This document shows, piece by piece, positions 1-9,292 of a stretch of DNA of 64,000 bases. Position 1 is the first letter of the stretch; each line of letters starts with the position of its first letter. The notes beneath the pieces are model-generated. The model was not told the origin of the DNA. It ran no database searches and saw nothing but the letters and a program-made list of their open reading frames with translations. The position numbers were made by a program, and so were the translations under genes. The stretch is from Fiminaster sp050874705 (GTDB lineage: Bacteria; Bacillota_I; Bacilli_A; RFN20; CAG-826): NCBI GenBank assembly GCA_050874705.1, contig JBNMLE010000001.1:1-64000 (forward strand), given 5' to 3'.

Positions 1-261
1 GTCAGCGTGTCCCGGGCAGTCAACGTGTGCATAGTGGCGTTTTTCTGTTTCGTACTCAATGTGAGCAGTGTTAATTGTAATACCACGAGCCTTTTCTTCT
101 GGAGCAGCATCGATTTCATCATATGCTTTGGCTACAGCTCCACCTTCTTTTGAAAGGAATTTTGTGATAGCAGCAGTTAATGTTGTTTTACCATGGTCAA
201 CGTGACCGATAGTACCAATATTTAAGTGTGGTTTGCTTCTATCGAATTTTTGTTTTGCCAT
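1..261 (-). CDS. tuf: Elongation factor Tu, N-terminal part (cut by window edge)
   Basis: EF-Tu delivers aminoacyl-tRNA to the ribosomal A site as a GTPase. Only the first 87 codons are in the window. They read MAKQKFDRSKPHLNIGTIG and then the P-loop GHVDHGKT, the switch I region ending RGITINTAH, and the DCPGHADY G3 motif at the cut. The ATG at 261 follows an AGGAGG Shine-Dalgarno sequence about 7 nt upstream. It is the last gene of the str cluster but has a separate promoter in the gap after fusA. The rest of the gene lies beyond position 1. Confidence 0.97.
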   Translation of the reverse strand, partial: MAKQKFDRSKPHLNIGTIGHVDHGKTTLTAAITKFLSKEGGAVAKAYDEIDAAPEEKARGITINTAHIEYETEKRHYAHVDCPGHAD

Positions 262-308
262 AAATTGAATTTCCTCCTGTTAATTTTCGTGATTAATTCA
301 ACGAAAAC

Positions 309-337
309 ATAATATAGCAAGTTTTTCAGAAAATCAA
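309..337 (-). promoter_or_regulatory. Promoter of tuf
   Basis: On the minus strand TTGATT (332-337) and TATTAT (309-314) are separated by 17 nt in the 95-nt gap between fusA and tuf. This would give EF-Tu extra transcription beyond the str operon. Predicted from consensus only. Confidence 0.6.
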
Positions 338-356
338 CACAATAGTGTTATAGAAA

Positions 357-2435
357 TTATCTATTGCTCATTCCTGATTTTTTAATAATTTCTTCTTGGA
401 CGAATCTTGGGCATTCTCCATAATGATCAAATTGCATTGTGTAGTTGCCGCGTCCTTGAGTGAAGCTACGTAAAGCAGTAACATAACCAAACATTTCTGC
501 TAATGGTACTTCTGCTTCAACGATTTTAGCATTTCCTCTTTGTGATTCGCCAGTCATGCTACCTCTACGACGAGAGATATCACCAATGACATCACCATAA
601 TATTGTTCTGGGACTGTGACTTCAACCTTCATAATAGGTTCAAGAATGACTGGATTACATTTTTTAGCGGCTTCTTTAAGAGCCATGGAAGCAGCGATTT
701 TATAAGCGGCTTCACTACTATCGACATCGTGGCTAGAACCATCGAATAATGTAGCTTTAATATCGATAACTGGATATCCAGCAACAAGACCTCTATTTAA
801 AGCGTCTTCAAGTCCATCTTGTGTTGGTTTGATATATTCTCTTGGAACTGAACCACCAACAACGGCATCGACGAATTCAAAGCCTTTGCCTGGGTTAGGT
901 TCAAAGCGAATCCAAACGTGACCATATTGTCCACGGCCACCTGATTGTTTAATGTATTTACCTTCGCATTCAGCTGATTGACGAATTGTTTCGCGGTATC
1001 CGACTTGTGGAGTACCAACGTTAACTTGGACACCAAATTCGCGGCGCATACGATCAACAATAATGTCGAGGTGAAGTTCACCAACACCAGCGATAATTGT
1101 TTGACCTGTTTCAGTATTTGTATGTACTTTGAATGTTGGGTCTTCTTCAGCTAATTTTTGAAGGGCAATTCCCATCTTTTCTTGATCAGCTTTTGATTTT
1201 GGTTCAACAGCTTCTTCAATAACTGGTTCTGGGAATTCCATTTTTTCAAGAATTAATGGATGATCTTCATCACATAATGTATCACCAGTTGTTGTATTTT
1301 TAAGTCCAACAACAGCACCGATATCACCAGCATGGAGAGCATCGACTTCTTGTCTATGGTTAGAGTGCATTAAGACAACACGAGCAATACGTTCTTTGTT
1401 TCCTTTTGTGGAGTTAAGAACATATGAACCACTTTTTAATGTTCCGGAATAAATACGGACATAAGCTAAACGACCAATAAATGGGTCAGTAGCAATCTTA
1501 AATGCTAATGCACGGAGTGGTTCGTTATCATCTGGGATACATGCAACCTTGTTTCCATCTTCATCTTCACCAACTGCTGGTTGAATGTCGATAGGGCTTG
1601 GTAAGTAATCAATAACACCATCAAGGAGTAATTGAATACCTTTGTTTTTGTAAGCAGATCCACAGAATACTGGGAAGAATTCACCAGTTAAGACAGCTTT
1701 ACGAATTGTCTTTTTAATCATATCGATTGGGACATCTTCTCCATCGAGGACAAGCATCATAAGATCATCATCAAATGCTGCAAGTGCTTCAAGTAATTTT
1801 TGACGTAATGTCTCAACTTTTTCAGCATATTCTGCTGGAATTGGAGCTTCGGTTGGAGCTTCATCCTTATCGCTATGATACATCCAGGCTTTTCTTTCAA
1901 TAATATCGATAACGCCGATAAAATGACTTTCAAGACCAATTGGATATTGAACTGCTTCAGCGTTAGCGGCTAAGCGTTCGTGAAGTGATGCGACACACAT
2001 ATCGAAGTCAGCACCAATAGCATCAAGTTTGTTAACAAATACAATACGTGGAACACCATATTTTGTACCTTGTCTCCAAACTGTTTCTGTTTGAGGTTCA
2101 ACACCGTTTTTTCCATCGAGAACTGTAACAGCACCATCAAGAACACGAAGTGAACGTTCAACTTCTACTGTGAAGTCGACGTGCCCCGGAGTATCGATGA
2201 TGTTGATACGATTGCCCTTCCAGAAAGCTGTTGTAGCAGCTGAAGTAATTGTAATACCTCTTTCTTGTTCTTGGGCCATCCAGTCCATTGTAGCAGCGCC
2301 TTCATGGACTTCTCCGATTTTATGAATTTTACCTGTGAAGTAAAGAATTCTTTCGGTTGTTGTTGTTTTACCGGCATCGATGTGAGCCATGATACCGATG
2401 TTTCTGGTATGAACTAAATCATATTCACGTGACAT
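357..2435 (-). CDS. fusA: Elongation factor G
   Basis: EF-G is the GTPase that drives ribosomal translocation and, with RRF, recycling. The 692 residues match the family length. Visible GTPase motifs are G1 AHIDAGKT (17-24), switch I RGITITSAATT (about 59-69), G3 DTPGHVDF (about 81-88) and G4 NKLD (about 135). The C-terminal half carries the domain IV stretch GGRGQYGHV and the domain V region with RRRGSM. It starts 12 nt after the rpsG stop, in the order rpsL-rpsG-fusA-tuf. It ends in TAA, with no clear terminator before tuf. Confidence 0.98.
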   Translation of the reverse strand: MSREYDLVHTRNIGIMAHIDAGKTTTTERILYFTGKIHKIGEVHEGAATMDWMAQEQERGITITSAATTAFWKGNRINIIDTPGHVDFTVEVERSLRVLDGAVTVLDGKNGVEPQTETVWRQGTKYGVPRIVFVNKLDAIGADFDMCVASLHERLAANAEAVQYPIGLESHFIGVIDIIERKAWMYHSDKDEAPTEAPIPAEYAEKVETLRQKLLEALAAFDDDLMMLVLDGEDVPIDMIKKTIRKAVLTGEFFPVFCGSAYKNKGIQLLLDGVIDYLPSPIDIQPAVGEDEDGNKVACIPDDNEPLRALAFKIATDPFIGRLAYVRIYSGTLKSGSYVLNSTKGNKERIARVVLMHSNHRQEVDALHAGDIGAVVGLKNTTTGDTLCDEDHPLILEKMEFPEPVIEEAVEPKSKADQEKMGIALQKLAEEDPTFKVHTNTETGQTIIAGVGELHLDIIVDRMRREFGVQVNVGTPQVGYRETIRQSAECEGKYIKQSGGRGQYGHVWIRFEPNPGKGFEFVDAVVGGSVPREYIKPTQDGLEDALNRGLVAGYPVIDIKATLFDGSSHDVDSSEAAYKIAASMALKEAAKKCNPVILEPIMKVEVTVPEQYYGDVIGDISRRRGSMTGESQRGNAKIVEAEVPLAEMFGYVTALRSFTQGRGNYTMQFDHYGECPRFVQEEIIKKSGMSNR

Positions 2436-2447
2436 AAATATAAACTC

Positions 2448-2918
2448 CTACCAGCGATAATGAGCATACGCTTTGTTGGCTTCGGCCATTTTGTGCGTAT
2501 CCTCTCTTTTCTTAACAGATGCGCCTGTTCCGTTTGCAGCATCAATGATTTCAGCAGCAAGCTTTTCTTCCATTGATTTTTCGTTTCTAAGGCGAGCATA
2601 TGTAACTAACCAACGAAGTCCGAGTGTAACTTTTCTTTCAGATGTAACTTCAACTGGGACTTGATAGTTAGCGGAACCAATACGGCGAACTTTGAGTTCG
2701 ACTTCTGGCATAATGTTTTTTATAGCAGTTGCAAAGACGTCCATTGCTGGTTTGCCTGTTGTTTTTTCAATTTTCTTAAATGCATTATAGAGAATAGTTT
2801 GAGCAGTTCCTCTTTTACCATCAATCATAATGCGGTTAATTAAACGTGTAACGAGCTTGCTTTGATACATTGGATCAGGCAACACTTCACGTTTTGCAAC
2901 ACATCCTTTACGTGGCAT
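2448..2918 (-). CDS. rpsG: 30S ribosomal protein S7
   Basis: S7 nucleates assembly of the 30S head and contacts E-site tRNA and mRNA. The 156 residues are the usual bacterial length. Characteristic stretches are MPRKGCVAKREVLPDP at the start, NRIMIDGKRGTAQ, and the C-terminal KKREDTHKMAEANKA. An AAAGGAG-type SD lies in the 20-nt gap after rpsL. Second gene of the str operon. Confidence 0.98.
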   Translation of the reverse strand: MPRKGCVAKREVLPDPMYQSKLVTRLINRIMIDGKRGTAQTILYNAFKKIEKTTGKPAMDVFATAIKNIMPEVELKVRRIGSANYQVPVEVTSERKVTLGLRWLVTYARLRNEKSMEEKLAAEIIDAANGTGASVKKREDTHKMAEANKAYAHYRW

Positions 2919-2938
2919 ATTAAATTCTCCTTTCTAAA

Positions 2939-3358
2939 TTATTTTGCGGCTTTTGGTTTCTTAGTACCGTATAAGGAACGTCCTTGACGTCTCTTTTCAA
3001 TACCTGCGCAATCAAGAGTACCGCGAACGATATGGTAACGAACACCTGGTAAATCTTTAACACGTCCACCACGAATAATAACTGTGGAGTGTTCTTGTAA
3101 GTTGTGTCCTTCACCACCGATATAGGCCGTAACTTCATATCCGTTTGATAAACGAACACGAGCGTATTTACGAAGAGCGGAGTTTGGTTTCTTAGGTGTC
3201 ATTGTTCCGACACGGGTGCAAACGCCTCTTTTTTGAGCTGAAGGTTGATCAGTCTCACGGCTTCTTAGAGAATTCCATCTTTTTCCAAGAGCAGGAGTTT
3301 TTGATTTTTTAACAGCACGAGAACGACCGTTTTTAACTAATTGGTTAATAGTTGGCAT
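2939..3358 (-). CDS. rpsL: 30S ribosomal protein S12
   Basis: S12 is the decoding-centre protein controlling fidelity. The 139-residue product begins MPTINQLVKNGRSRA and contains CTRVGTMTPKKPNSALRK (ending at residue 64) and GGRVKDLPGVRYH. Lys57 in KKPNS, the usual streptomycin-resistance position, is wild type. An upstream in-frame ATG at 3376 is rejected as the start because AAAGGAGG lies inside that extension, correctly spaced for the ATG at 3358. First gene of the str operon, behind a near-perfect promoter and a structured leader of about 100 nt. Confidence 0.98.
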   Translation of the reverse strand: MPTINQLVKNGRSRAVKKSKTPALGKRWNSLRSRETDQPSAQKRGVCTRVGTMTPKKPNSALRKYARVRLSNGYEVTAYIGGEGHNLQEHSTVIIRGGRVKDLPGVRYHIVRGTLDCAGIEKRRQGRSLYGTKKPKAAK

Positions 3359-3455
3359 TGATTGTCCTCCTTTCAATGAATACTATTATGCACACATTAC
3401 CCGGTGTGTCTTTATTATCCGTAAATAATAAGACCTCTAGGGCCATGCGCAACTA
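3359..3455 (-). other. Structured 5' leader of the str operon
   Basis: Between the rpsL promoter and start codon the transcript has at least two possible hairpins: UUAUUA/UAAUAA around UUACGGA, and ACACA/UGUGU around CCGGGUAA. S7 regulates this operon in E. coli from a different site. A regulatory role here is inferred only from the structured, untranslated leader. Confidence 0.4.
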
Positions 3456-3461
3456 AAAGAA

Positions 3462-3489
3462 ATTATACCAATATATTTAATAGTGTCAA
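3462..3489 (-). promoter_or_regulatory. Promoter of rpsL-rpsG-fusA
   Basis: A perfect -35 TTGACA (3484-3489) and perfect -10 TATAAT (3462-3467) are 16 nt apart, with an extended-10 TGG before the -10. This is one of the closest matches to the vegetative sigma consensus in the window. Confidence 0.88.
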
Positions 3490-3516
3490 ACAAAATATTT
3501 ATATTTCTAATATATG

Positions 3517-3550
3517 AAAAAAGCTACCCACTTTTATTAGCGGGTAGCTA
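3517..3550 (-). terminator. Rho-independent terminator of the M6 protease gene
   Basis: Minus-strand AGCTACCCGC pairs with GTGGGTAGCT around an 8-nt A-rich loop and is followed by six T. It lies just after the protease stop codon at 3556. Confidence 0.9.
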
Positions 3551-3555
3551 TTTGA

Positions 3556-5262
3556 TTAAGCGTATAAGAATGTTAATGTAGCGGAATCATCAGTGATGCT
3601 ATCAATTGTAAATTTAAATCCAAATTTATTTCCGGAATTAAATTTATAATCTTTGTATGTATCATAACCGAATGAATCGCCTTCATAGAACATATTATCG
3701 TTTTTAACTTGAAGAACAGTTTTTCCTGTTTGTGAGATATATTCAATTAACCAATTGTATGTACCATCATCCTTTTTAACTGTTCTTGAACCAGTGTTTT
3801 CGTTTCCGGTCTTAACAATTTGAGATGATGAAGTATTAAGAATTGTGTTTGTATATCCAAGGAATTTTCCACTGCTTGATTCTCCAGTTGCACTGCTAGA
3901 ATAATCATAAATTCCAAGTCTGGAGTCAATGTGATATACCTTAATACCTGGTTCAGTTGGACAAATTGGATATGATCCAGCATATGCTTGTTGGCTATCA
4001 AGGGTATTTACTCCTTCTGGTGTGTAATATTCAATTGCAAGATATTCAGTGAAGAATGTATTACCTTTATCATTGTCCTTAAAATAGCCACGATATGGAA
4101 CCATAATGCAGTCACCAGTTCTTGTAAATGAATTAACTGTAACAGTTGTTGGGCCAGTTACAACAACAGGATCAGTCCATCCTAATAATGATTTAGAATA
4201 GGAGTTATGATCACCAACGTTATAGGCCATCATATCAACGCTAGCAATTGGGTTAACTTTATTATCATAATCATAGTTATAATAGTCAGTTAAGCCTAAA
4301 GCGTGACCTGTTTCGTGAATGATTGTGTGTCCATCAACTTTTGCTACTCCAGAAGAAATTTCTTCACATGTCCATGGACGCCACTTACCTTCATCAAATA
4401 CGCCGCCTTCAAAGCATGTGTAATAAGATTGGAAATTCCATTTAGATAAACGAGGTTTCTTGACGTCGCCTTCAGTAGTTGTTCCACCACAATATGCCCA
4501 GAAAATTTCGTTATCAATTGCAACATCTTCACCTTTTTCATTTTTATATGTTGCATAATATGGTGCACTATAGACCATTTCGATTACATCAAAACATCCA
4601 TCTTTATCAGAATCAAAATATTGTAAGAATTCTGCACCACTTTTAAACATTTGATTACCATTTTCATCTTTGAAAATAGCATATTTTGCCATGTCATCAT
4701 CACTATAATAGGACAAAATGTTTTGAGCAAGTTGAGCAGCAGTTGATGTTTGTCCAAATTCTTTTGCGCTTACAGGCTTCATTGTAAAAGCGTTTGTATA
4801 AGCTTGAAACCATGGAGCGACAATACCGTTAAAATTCAATTTGCCATAACTTGTAGATTTATAATAAGAAGAAAGTGAATGCCACATTGTTTCTTCTGGT
4901 TCGCCAAAGAATACTTTTCTAATATCTTCTAATGCATTATCAGCACCACGTCCAGTTGCAGTTGAATCATCATGACGGTATGCTTTGCTATTTTTTGTTT
5001 CAGAATTGTAATATTTACCAAGTTCTTCGGCAGGATAATCTGTAAATTCTACTGGCACAACGAATACCCGTGTATCACCGACAGAAGGTGCTGGATATCC
5101 TTGCTTTTCACCTTTTTTAATGACGTCTCTCATTGTGATAGTTTCATCCTGGTCATGAAATTTTCTTTGATTTTCAGGAGAAGGAGTATTGCTTTCACAG
5201 CTTGATATCATCGTAACAATTGGCAATAAAACTAATGTTCTTAATAATTTTTTAATATTCAT
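3556..5262 (-). CDS. Secreted M6-family (immune inhibitor A-like) metalloprotease lipoprotein
   Basis: Probable surface-anchored zinc metalloprotease of 568 residues. It begins MNIKKLLRTLVLLPIVTMIS and continues SC, a lipoprotein signal peptide with the lipobox Cys at about residue 22. The zinc site HETGHALGLTD starts at about residue 316 (HExxHxxGxxD), followed by a tyrosine-rich stretch as in M6 peptidases. I use the ATG at 5262, preceded by AAAGGAGG, not an in-frame ATG 24 codons upstream that would precede the signal peptide. The gene stands alone between rpoC and rpsL with its own promoter and terminator; in Bacillus that position holds the small L7Ae-family gene. Substrate unknown; extracellular proteins are likely. 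Confidence 0.85.
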   Translation of the reverse strand: MNIKKLLRTLVLLPIVTMISSCESNTPSPENQRKFHDQDETITMRDVIKKGEKQGYPAPSVGDTRVFVVPVEFTDYPAEELGKYYNSETKNSKAYRHDDSTATGRGADNALEDIRKVFFGEPEETMWHSLSSYYKSTSYGKLNFNGIVAPWFQAYTNAFTMKPVSAKEFGQTSTAAQLAQNILSYYSDDDMAKYAIFKDENGNQMFKSGAEFLQYFDSDKDGCFDVIEMVYSAPYYATYKNEKGEDVAIDNEIFWAYCGGTTTEGDVKKPRLSKWNFQSYYTCFEGGVFDEGKWRPWTCEEISSGVAKVDGHTIIHETGHALGLTDYYNYDYDNKVNPIASVDMMAYNVGDHNSYSKSLLGWTDPVVVTGPTTVTVNSFTRTGDCIMVPYRGYFKDNDKGNTFFTEYLAIEYYTPEGVNTLDSQQAYAGSYPICPTEPGIKVYHIDSRLGIYDYSSSATGESSSGKFLGYTNTILNTSSSQIVKTGNENTGSRTVKKDDGTYNWLIEYISQTGKTVLQVKNDNMFYEGDSFGYDTYKDYKFNSGNKFGFKFTIDSITDDSATLTFLYA

Positions 5263-5290
5263 TTTATTAGCCTCCTTTTTTGCTTTGTGT

Positions 5291-5319
5291 ATTTTATCAT
5301 TGTTATTCAAATATAACAA
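5291..5319 (-). promoter_or_regulatory. Promoter of the M6 protease gene
   Basis: TTGTTA (5314-5319), 17-nt spacer, TAAAAT (5291-5296), about 30 nt upstream of the ATG and immediately after the rpoBC terminator. The protease is therefore probably transcribed independently. Confidence 0.65.
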
Positions 5320-5322
5320 TAC

Positions 5323-5353
5323 AAAAAGTACCACTCAAAGATGAATGGTACTT
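5323..5353 (-). terminator. Rho-independent terminator of the rpoBC operon
   Basis: Minus-strand AAGTACCATTCA pairs with TGAGTGGTACTT over 12 bp (one G-T pair) around a TCTT loop, followed by TTT. It lies 17 nt after the rpoC stop. Confidence 0.9.
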
Positions 5354-5369
5354 AAAGTTATTTTACAAA

Positions 5370-8300
5370 TTATTCAATTTCATCTGCTCTATCGTGAGCT
5401 TCGATATATTGTTGTTTAACTTGTTTCATTTTGCCAGCAACTGTAAAGTCTTTGACATGTTCATATTCTTGTTCTTCAGTGAATAAGCCATCACCAGCAG
5501 GAATTAATTTACCAGTAATAACATTTTCTTTTAAGCCATGGAGAGGATCGACTTTCTCTTTAATAGCGGCATCTGTAAGAACTCTTGTTGTTTCTTGGAA
5601 GCTTGCAGCTGACAAGAATGATTTTGTTTCAAGAGCGGCTTTTGTAATACCAAGAATAAGTTGATGTCCAATTGCAGGTTTTTTGCCATTGAAGATAGCG
5701 TCTTCATTTCGTGCTGTAAATTCTTCAATATCAACTTTTGTGCCTGGAGATAATGTTGTATCACCACTATCAGCGATAACAACTTTCTTAAGCATTTGTT
5801 TGACAATAACTTCAATATGTTTATCAGAAATAGAAATTGATTGTTCACGATAAACTTTTTGAATTTCAGAAAGAATATAATTCTCAACATCGAGTTTTGA
5901 GCTAACTTCAAGAAGTTTCTTAGGTGCAATAGCGCCTTCAGTTAACTTAGAACCAGCTTTGACAAAGTCGCCTTCTTTAACACATGGACGAGCGCCGAAT
6001 GAAGATACGAATTCTTTTGGTTTAGGTTCTTGTTCATTTGAAACTGTGAATGTGAATTTACCATTGTTTTCAGAAACAGAAATAACTTCACCATCAATTT
6101 CAGAAATAAGAGCTTCACCTTTTGGATTACGTGCTTCAACAAGTTCTTGAACACGTGGAAGACCACTTGTAATATCGCTACCAGCAACACCACCGGAGTT
6201 AAATGTACGCATTGTTAATTGTGTACCAGGTTCACCAATGGATTGAGCAGCCATAATACCAACAGCTTCACCAACTTTAACGACTTCACCAGTCGCAAGG
6301 TTGCGGCCATAACAGTGTACGCAAACACCATTTTTTGTTTGACATCCGAATAAGGAGCGAATTTCGACTTCTTCAATACCAGCATCGACAATATCTTTTG
6401 CAAGTTTTTCGTCGATCATTGTATTTCCACGAACGATAACTTCTCCTGTATTAGGATTGATAATATCACGGAGTGCAAATCTACCAACCAAACGGTCATA
6501 TAATGGCACAACAACGATGTTTTTAACATCATCTTTAATTGCACGAACTACGAAGCCATGGTCAGTATGGCAATCATCTTCACGAACAATGACATCTTGG
6601 CTAACGTCGACAAGACGACGTGTTAAATATCCAGAGTCAGCTGTCTTTAAGGCTGTATCAGCGCCACCCTTACGGGCACCGTGAGTAGCAATAAAGTATT
6701 CAGCAACTGTCATACCTTCGCGGAAGCATGACTTAATTGGAAGTTCAATTGTTTCACCTTTAGGATTTTGCATCAAACCACGCATACCTGAAAGTTGTGT
6801 TAAGTTAGAAATTGATCCACGAGCTCCGGAATCACTCATCATATAGATAGGATTACGTTTATCTTTATCAAATTGAGTTGTGAGATCTTTCTTAACTTGG
6901 TCAAGAACATTTGTCCAAACATTACACACTTCTTTATGGTGTTCTTCTTCAGTGAGAAGACCTTTATCATAAAGTTTGTTAAGTTTTAAGACTTGTTCAT
7001 CACCACCTTTAATGAGTTCTTCTTTATCATTTAATAAAGGAACATCGGTGAATGAAATTGTAAATCCTGCAGTTGTGGAATATTTAAATCCTTGGTCTTT
7101 CATCTTATCAAGGACTGCAGATGTCTTTGAAGTACCATAGCGATGATAGACTTCATCAATAATATTTCCGAGGTCTTTCTTCTTAAATGGAGAATTCAAA
7201 GGACGTTTGTGAATTTCCTCTGCAATATTTGTTCCGTAAGGAACGAAGAATTCAGGTAAATCACCTTTTAAGTTGCGTTTATCTGGAGAATTCAAATATG
7301 GGAAATCTGATGGGAAAATAAGGTTAAAAATCACTTTTCCAACAGTTGTTAATAAGTAAGAATGATTCATTTCTTCTGTGAAACCAGTCTTATTTAAACT
7401 TGAAGCACGAATTGCAATACGAGTATGTAAGTGGGCTTGTTTTGTTTGATAAGCCATAATTACTTCATCGATATTACGGAATACTTTGCCTTCGGCATTG
7501 CCATAAAGTTCAAATAATTCGTATTCTTCAATATCACCTTTTGCTTTACGTCTTTCAGCGCGAGCAAGAAGAGTTTCTTTTGTTTCTTCAAGTGTCAAAT
7601 AATAATTTCCAAGAACCATATCTTGTGATGGAGTAACGATAGGTTTTCCATCTTTAGGTCCAAGAATATTATTTGAAGCAAGCATGAGTTCAAGTGCTTC
7701 TTGTTGTGCTTCTTTACAAAGTGGTAGGTGAACAGCCATTTGGTCACCATCGAAGTCAGCATTAAATCCAGCACAAACAAGTGGGTGAAGACGAATTGCG
7801 CGTCCTTCAACTAGTTTCGGTTGGAATGCTTGAATACCTAAACGGTGAAGTGTAGGAGCACGGTTAAGTAATACTGGATGATCAGAAATGATTTCTTCAA
7901 CAATATCAAATACAACTGGCTCATAATTATCAATAATCTTTTGAGCTGTTTGGTGAGCACTTGCAATGCCACGTTTAATCAAAATATTAATAATATATGG
8001 GCGTAATAATTGGATTGCCATTTCTCTTGGAAGACCGCATTGATACATCTTTAGATCTGGTCCAACAGCAATAACTGAACGACCTGAATAGTCAACACGT
8101 TTACCAAGAAGGTTTTGTCTAAAGCGACCTTGTTTACCTTTTAATCCTGAACTTAATGATTTCAATGCACGTCCGTTTGCGCCTTGAACAGGTTTATTGC
8201 GGCGTCCGTTATCAATAAGAGCATCGACTGCTTCTTGAAGCATACGACGACCATTCATCAAGATAACGTTTGGCGCATTTAAATCGATCATCTTTTTAAG

Positions 8301-9278
8301 ACGAGCATTACGAGTAATAACTCTTCTATAAAGATCATTTAAGTCAGAGGCAGCAAAACGTCCGCCATCGAGTTGAAGCATTGGACGGAGATCTGGTGGT
8401 ATTACTGGAATAACATCAAGAACCATCCATTCAGGTTTATTATGTGAATTAAGGAATGCGTCAACAACTTCAAGACGTTTAACCGCTTTAGCGCGTTTTT
8501 GGCCAACTGATTTTTCAATTTCAAGAACAATTTTGTCATGTTCAATTTGAAGATATGTGCGTCTTTCTTCTCCTTCAGGTGTAACTTCAGGATATTTGCT
8601 AAGATCAGCAAGTAAATGCTTAATAGCTTCAGCGCCTTCTCCGAATTCAGCGTGTGTATATTTGCTAATGAATTTTGAAACAGATAAGAAGTCAAATGCT
8701 TCTTCTTGGTTGGCCATGTTTTCAAGATATAAATTAGCTTTTTCTTTATCGTTATCATCTGCGATAACATCCATGATTTCACAATTAATTACATCTCTAA
8801 ATACTTCACGTGCATTCTTTTCGTCTAAGAATTGACGGTATTTTAAGATTTTGCTTGTTCCTGGATTAAGGCAAATATGAGCGATAAAATATGTCACTTC
8901 TTCTACTTGTTTTGGTGGAACATCAAGTAGTAAGCCGATGCGGCTTGGAATTCCTTTTAAATACCAAATATGTGTACATGGAGAAACAAGTTCAATATGA
9001 CCCATTCTTTCACGTCTTGCATCTTTGGAAATAACTTCAACACCACATTTTTCGCAAACGCGGCCTGCATCTTTAATCTTTTTATATTTTCCACAGTGAC
9101 ATTCGTAGTCTTTGCTAGGACCAAAGATTTTTTCACAGAATAAACCATCTGGTTCTGGCTTTTGGCTACGATAGTTGATTGTTTCAGCTTTTGTAACTTC
9201 ACCATGTGACCATGCACGAATCTCTTCAGGAGAGGCAAGACCAACTTTGATTGCTGATAAATTTTTAACATCAAACAT
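5370..9278 (-). CDS. rpoC: DNA-directed RNA polymerase subunit beta'
   Basis: Largest catalytic subunit of RNA polymerase. At 1302 residues it is about 100 longer than the Bacillus protein. Visible are the N-terminal zinc ribbon (CHCGKYKK...CEKCG, about residues 60-80), RAPTLHRLGIQAFQP, the invariant Mg-binding NADFDGDQM loop, the trigger-loop region with GEPGTQLTMRTF, and the second zinc cluster with CQTKNGVCVHCYGRN. It follows rpoB by 14 nt with a good SD and ends before a strong terminator. Confidence 0.98.
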   Translation of the reverse strand: MFDVKNLSAIKVGLASPEEIRAWSHGEVTKAETINYRSQKPEPDGLFCEKIFGPSKDYECHCGKYKKIKDAGRVCEKCGVEVISKDARRERMGHIELVSPCTHIWYLKGIPSRIGLLLDVPPKQVEEVTYFIAHICLNPGTSKILKYRQFLDEKNAREVFRDVINCEIMDVIADDNDKEKANLYLENMANQEEAFDFLSVSKFISKYTHAEFGEGAEAIKHLLADLSKYPEVTPEGEERRTYLQIEHDKIVLEIEKSVGQKRAKAVKRLEVVDAFLNSHNKPEWMVLDVIPVIPPDLRPMLQLDGGRFAASDLNDLYRRVITRNARLKKMIDLNAPNVILMNGRRMLQEAVDALIDNGRRNKPVQGANGRALKSLSSGLKGKQGRFRQNLLGKRVDYSGRSVIAVGPDLKMYQCGLPREMAIQLLRPYIINILIKRGIASAHQTAQKIIDNYEPVVFDIVEEIISDHPVLLNRAPTLHRLGIQAFQPKLVEGRAIRLHPLVCAGFNADFDGDQMAVHLPLCKEAQQEALELMLASNNILGPKDGKPIVTPSQDMVLGNYYLTLEETKETLLARAERRKAKGDIEEYELFELYGNAEGKVFRNIDEVIMAYQTKQAHLHTRIAIRASSLNKTGFTEEMNHSYLLTTVGKVIFNLIFPSDFPYLNSPDKRNLKGDLPEFFVPYGTNIAEEIHKRPLNSPFKKKDLGNIIDEVYHRYGTSKTSAVLDKMKDQGFKYSTTAGFTISFTDVPLLNDKEELIKGGDEQVLKLNKLYDKGLLTEEEHHKEVCNVWTNVLDQVKKDLTTQFDKDKRNPIYMMSDSGARGSISNLTQLSGMRGLMQNPKGETIELPIKSCFREGMTVAEYFIATHGARKGGADTALKTADSGYLTRRLVDVSQDVIVREDDCHTDHGFVVRAIKDDVKNIVVVPLYDRLVGRFALRDIINPNTGEVIVRGNTMIDEKLAKDIVDAGIEEVEIRSLFGCQTKNGVCVHCYGRNLATGEVVKVGEAVGIMAAQSIGEPGTQLTMRTFNSGGVAGSDITSGLPRVQELVEARNPKGEALISEIDGEVISVSENNGKFTFTVSNEQEPKPKEFVSSFGARPCVKEGDFVKAGSKLTEGAIAPKKLLEVSSKLDVENYILSEIQKVYREQSISISDKHIEVIVKQMLKKVVIADSGDTTLSPGTKVDIEEFTARNEDAIFNGKKPAIGHQLILGITKAALETKSFLSAASFQETTRVLTDAAIKEKVDPLHGLKENVITGKLIPAGDGLFTEEQEYEHVKDFTVAGKMKQVKQQYIEAHDRADEIE

Positions 9279-9292
9279 ATATCAATACCTCC

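Noticed and set aside
339..352. AACAC/GTGTT hairpin between fusA and tuf as terminator
   Set aside because: Only 5 bp with no T run; tuf probably receives read-through plus its own promoter.
3345..3446. 33-codon upstream reading frame (MALEVLLFTDNK...) in the rpsL leader, overlapping the rpsL start
   Set aside because: No SD before its ATG, no conserved peptide, and it ends out of frame inside rpsL.
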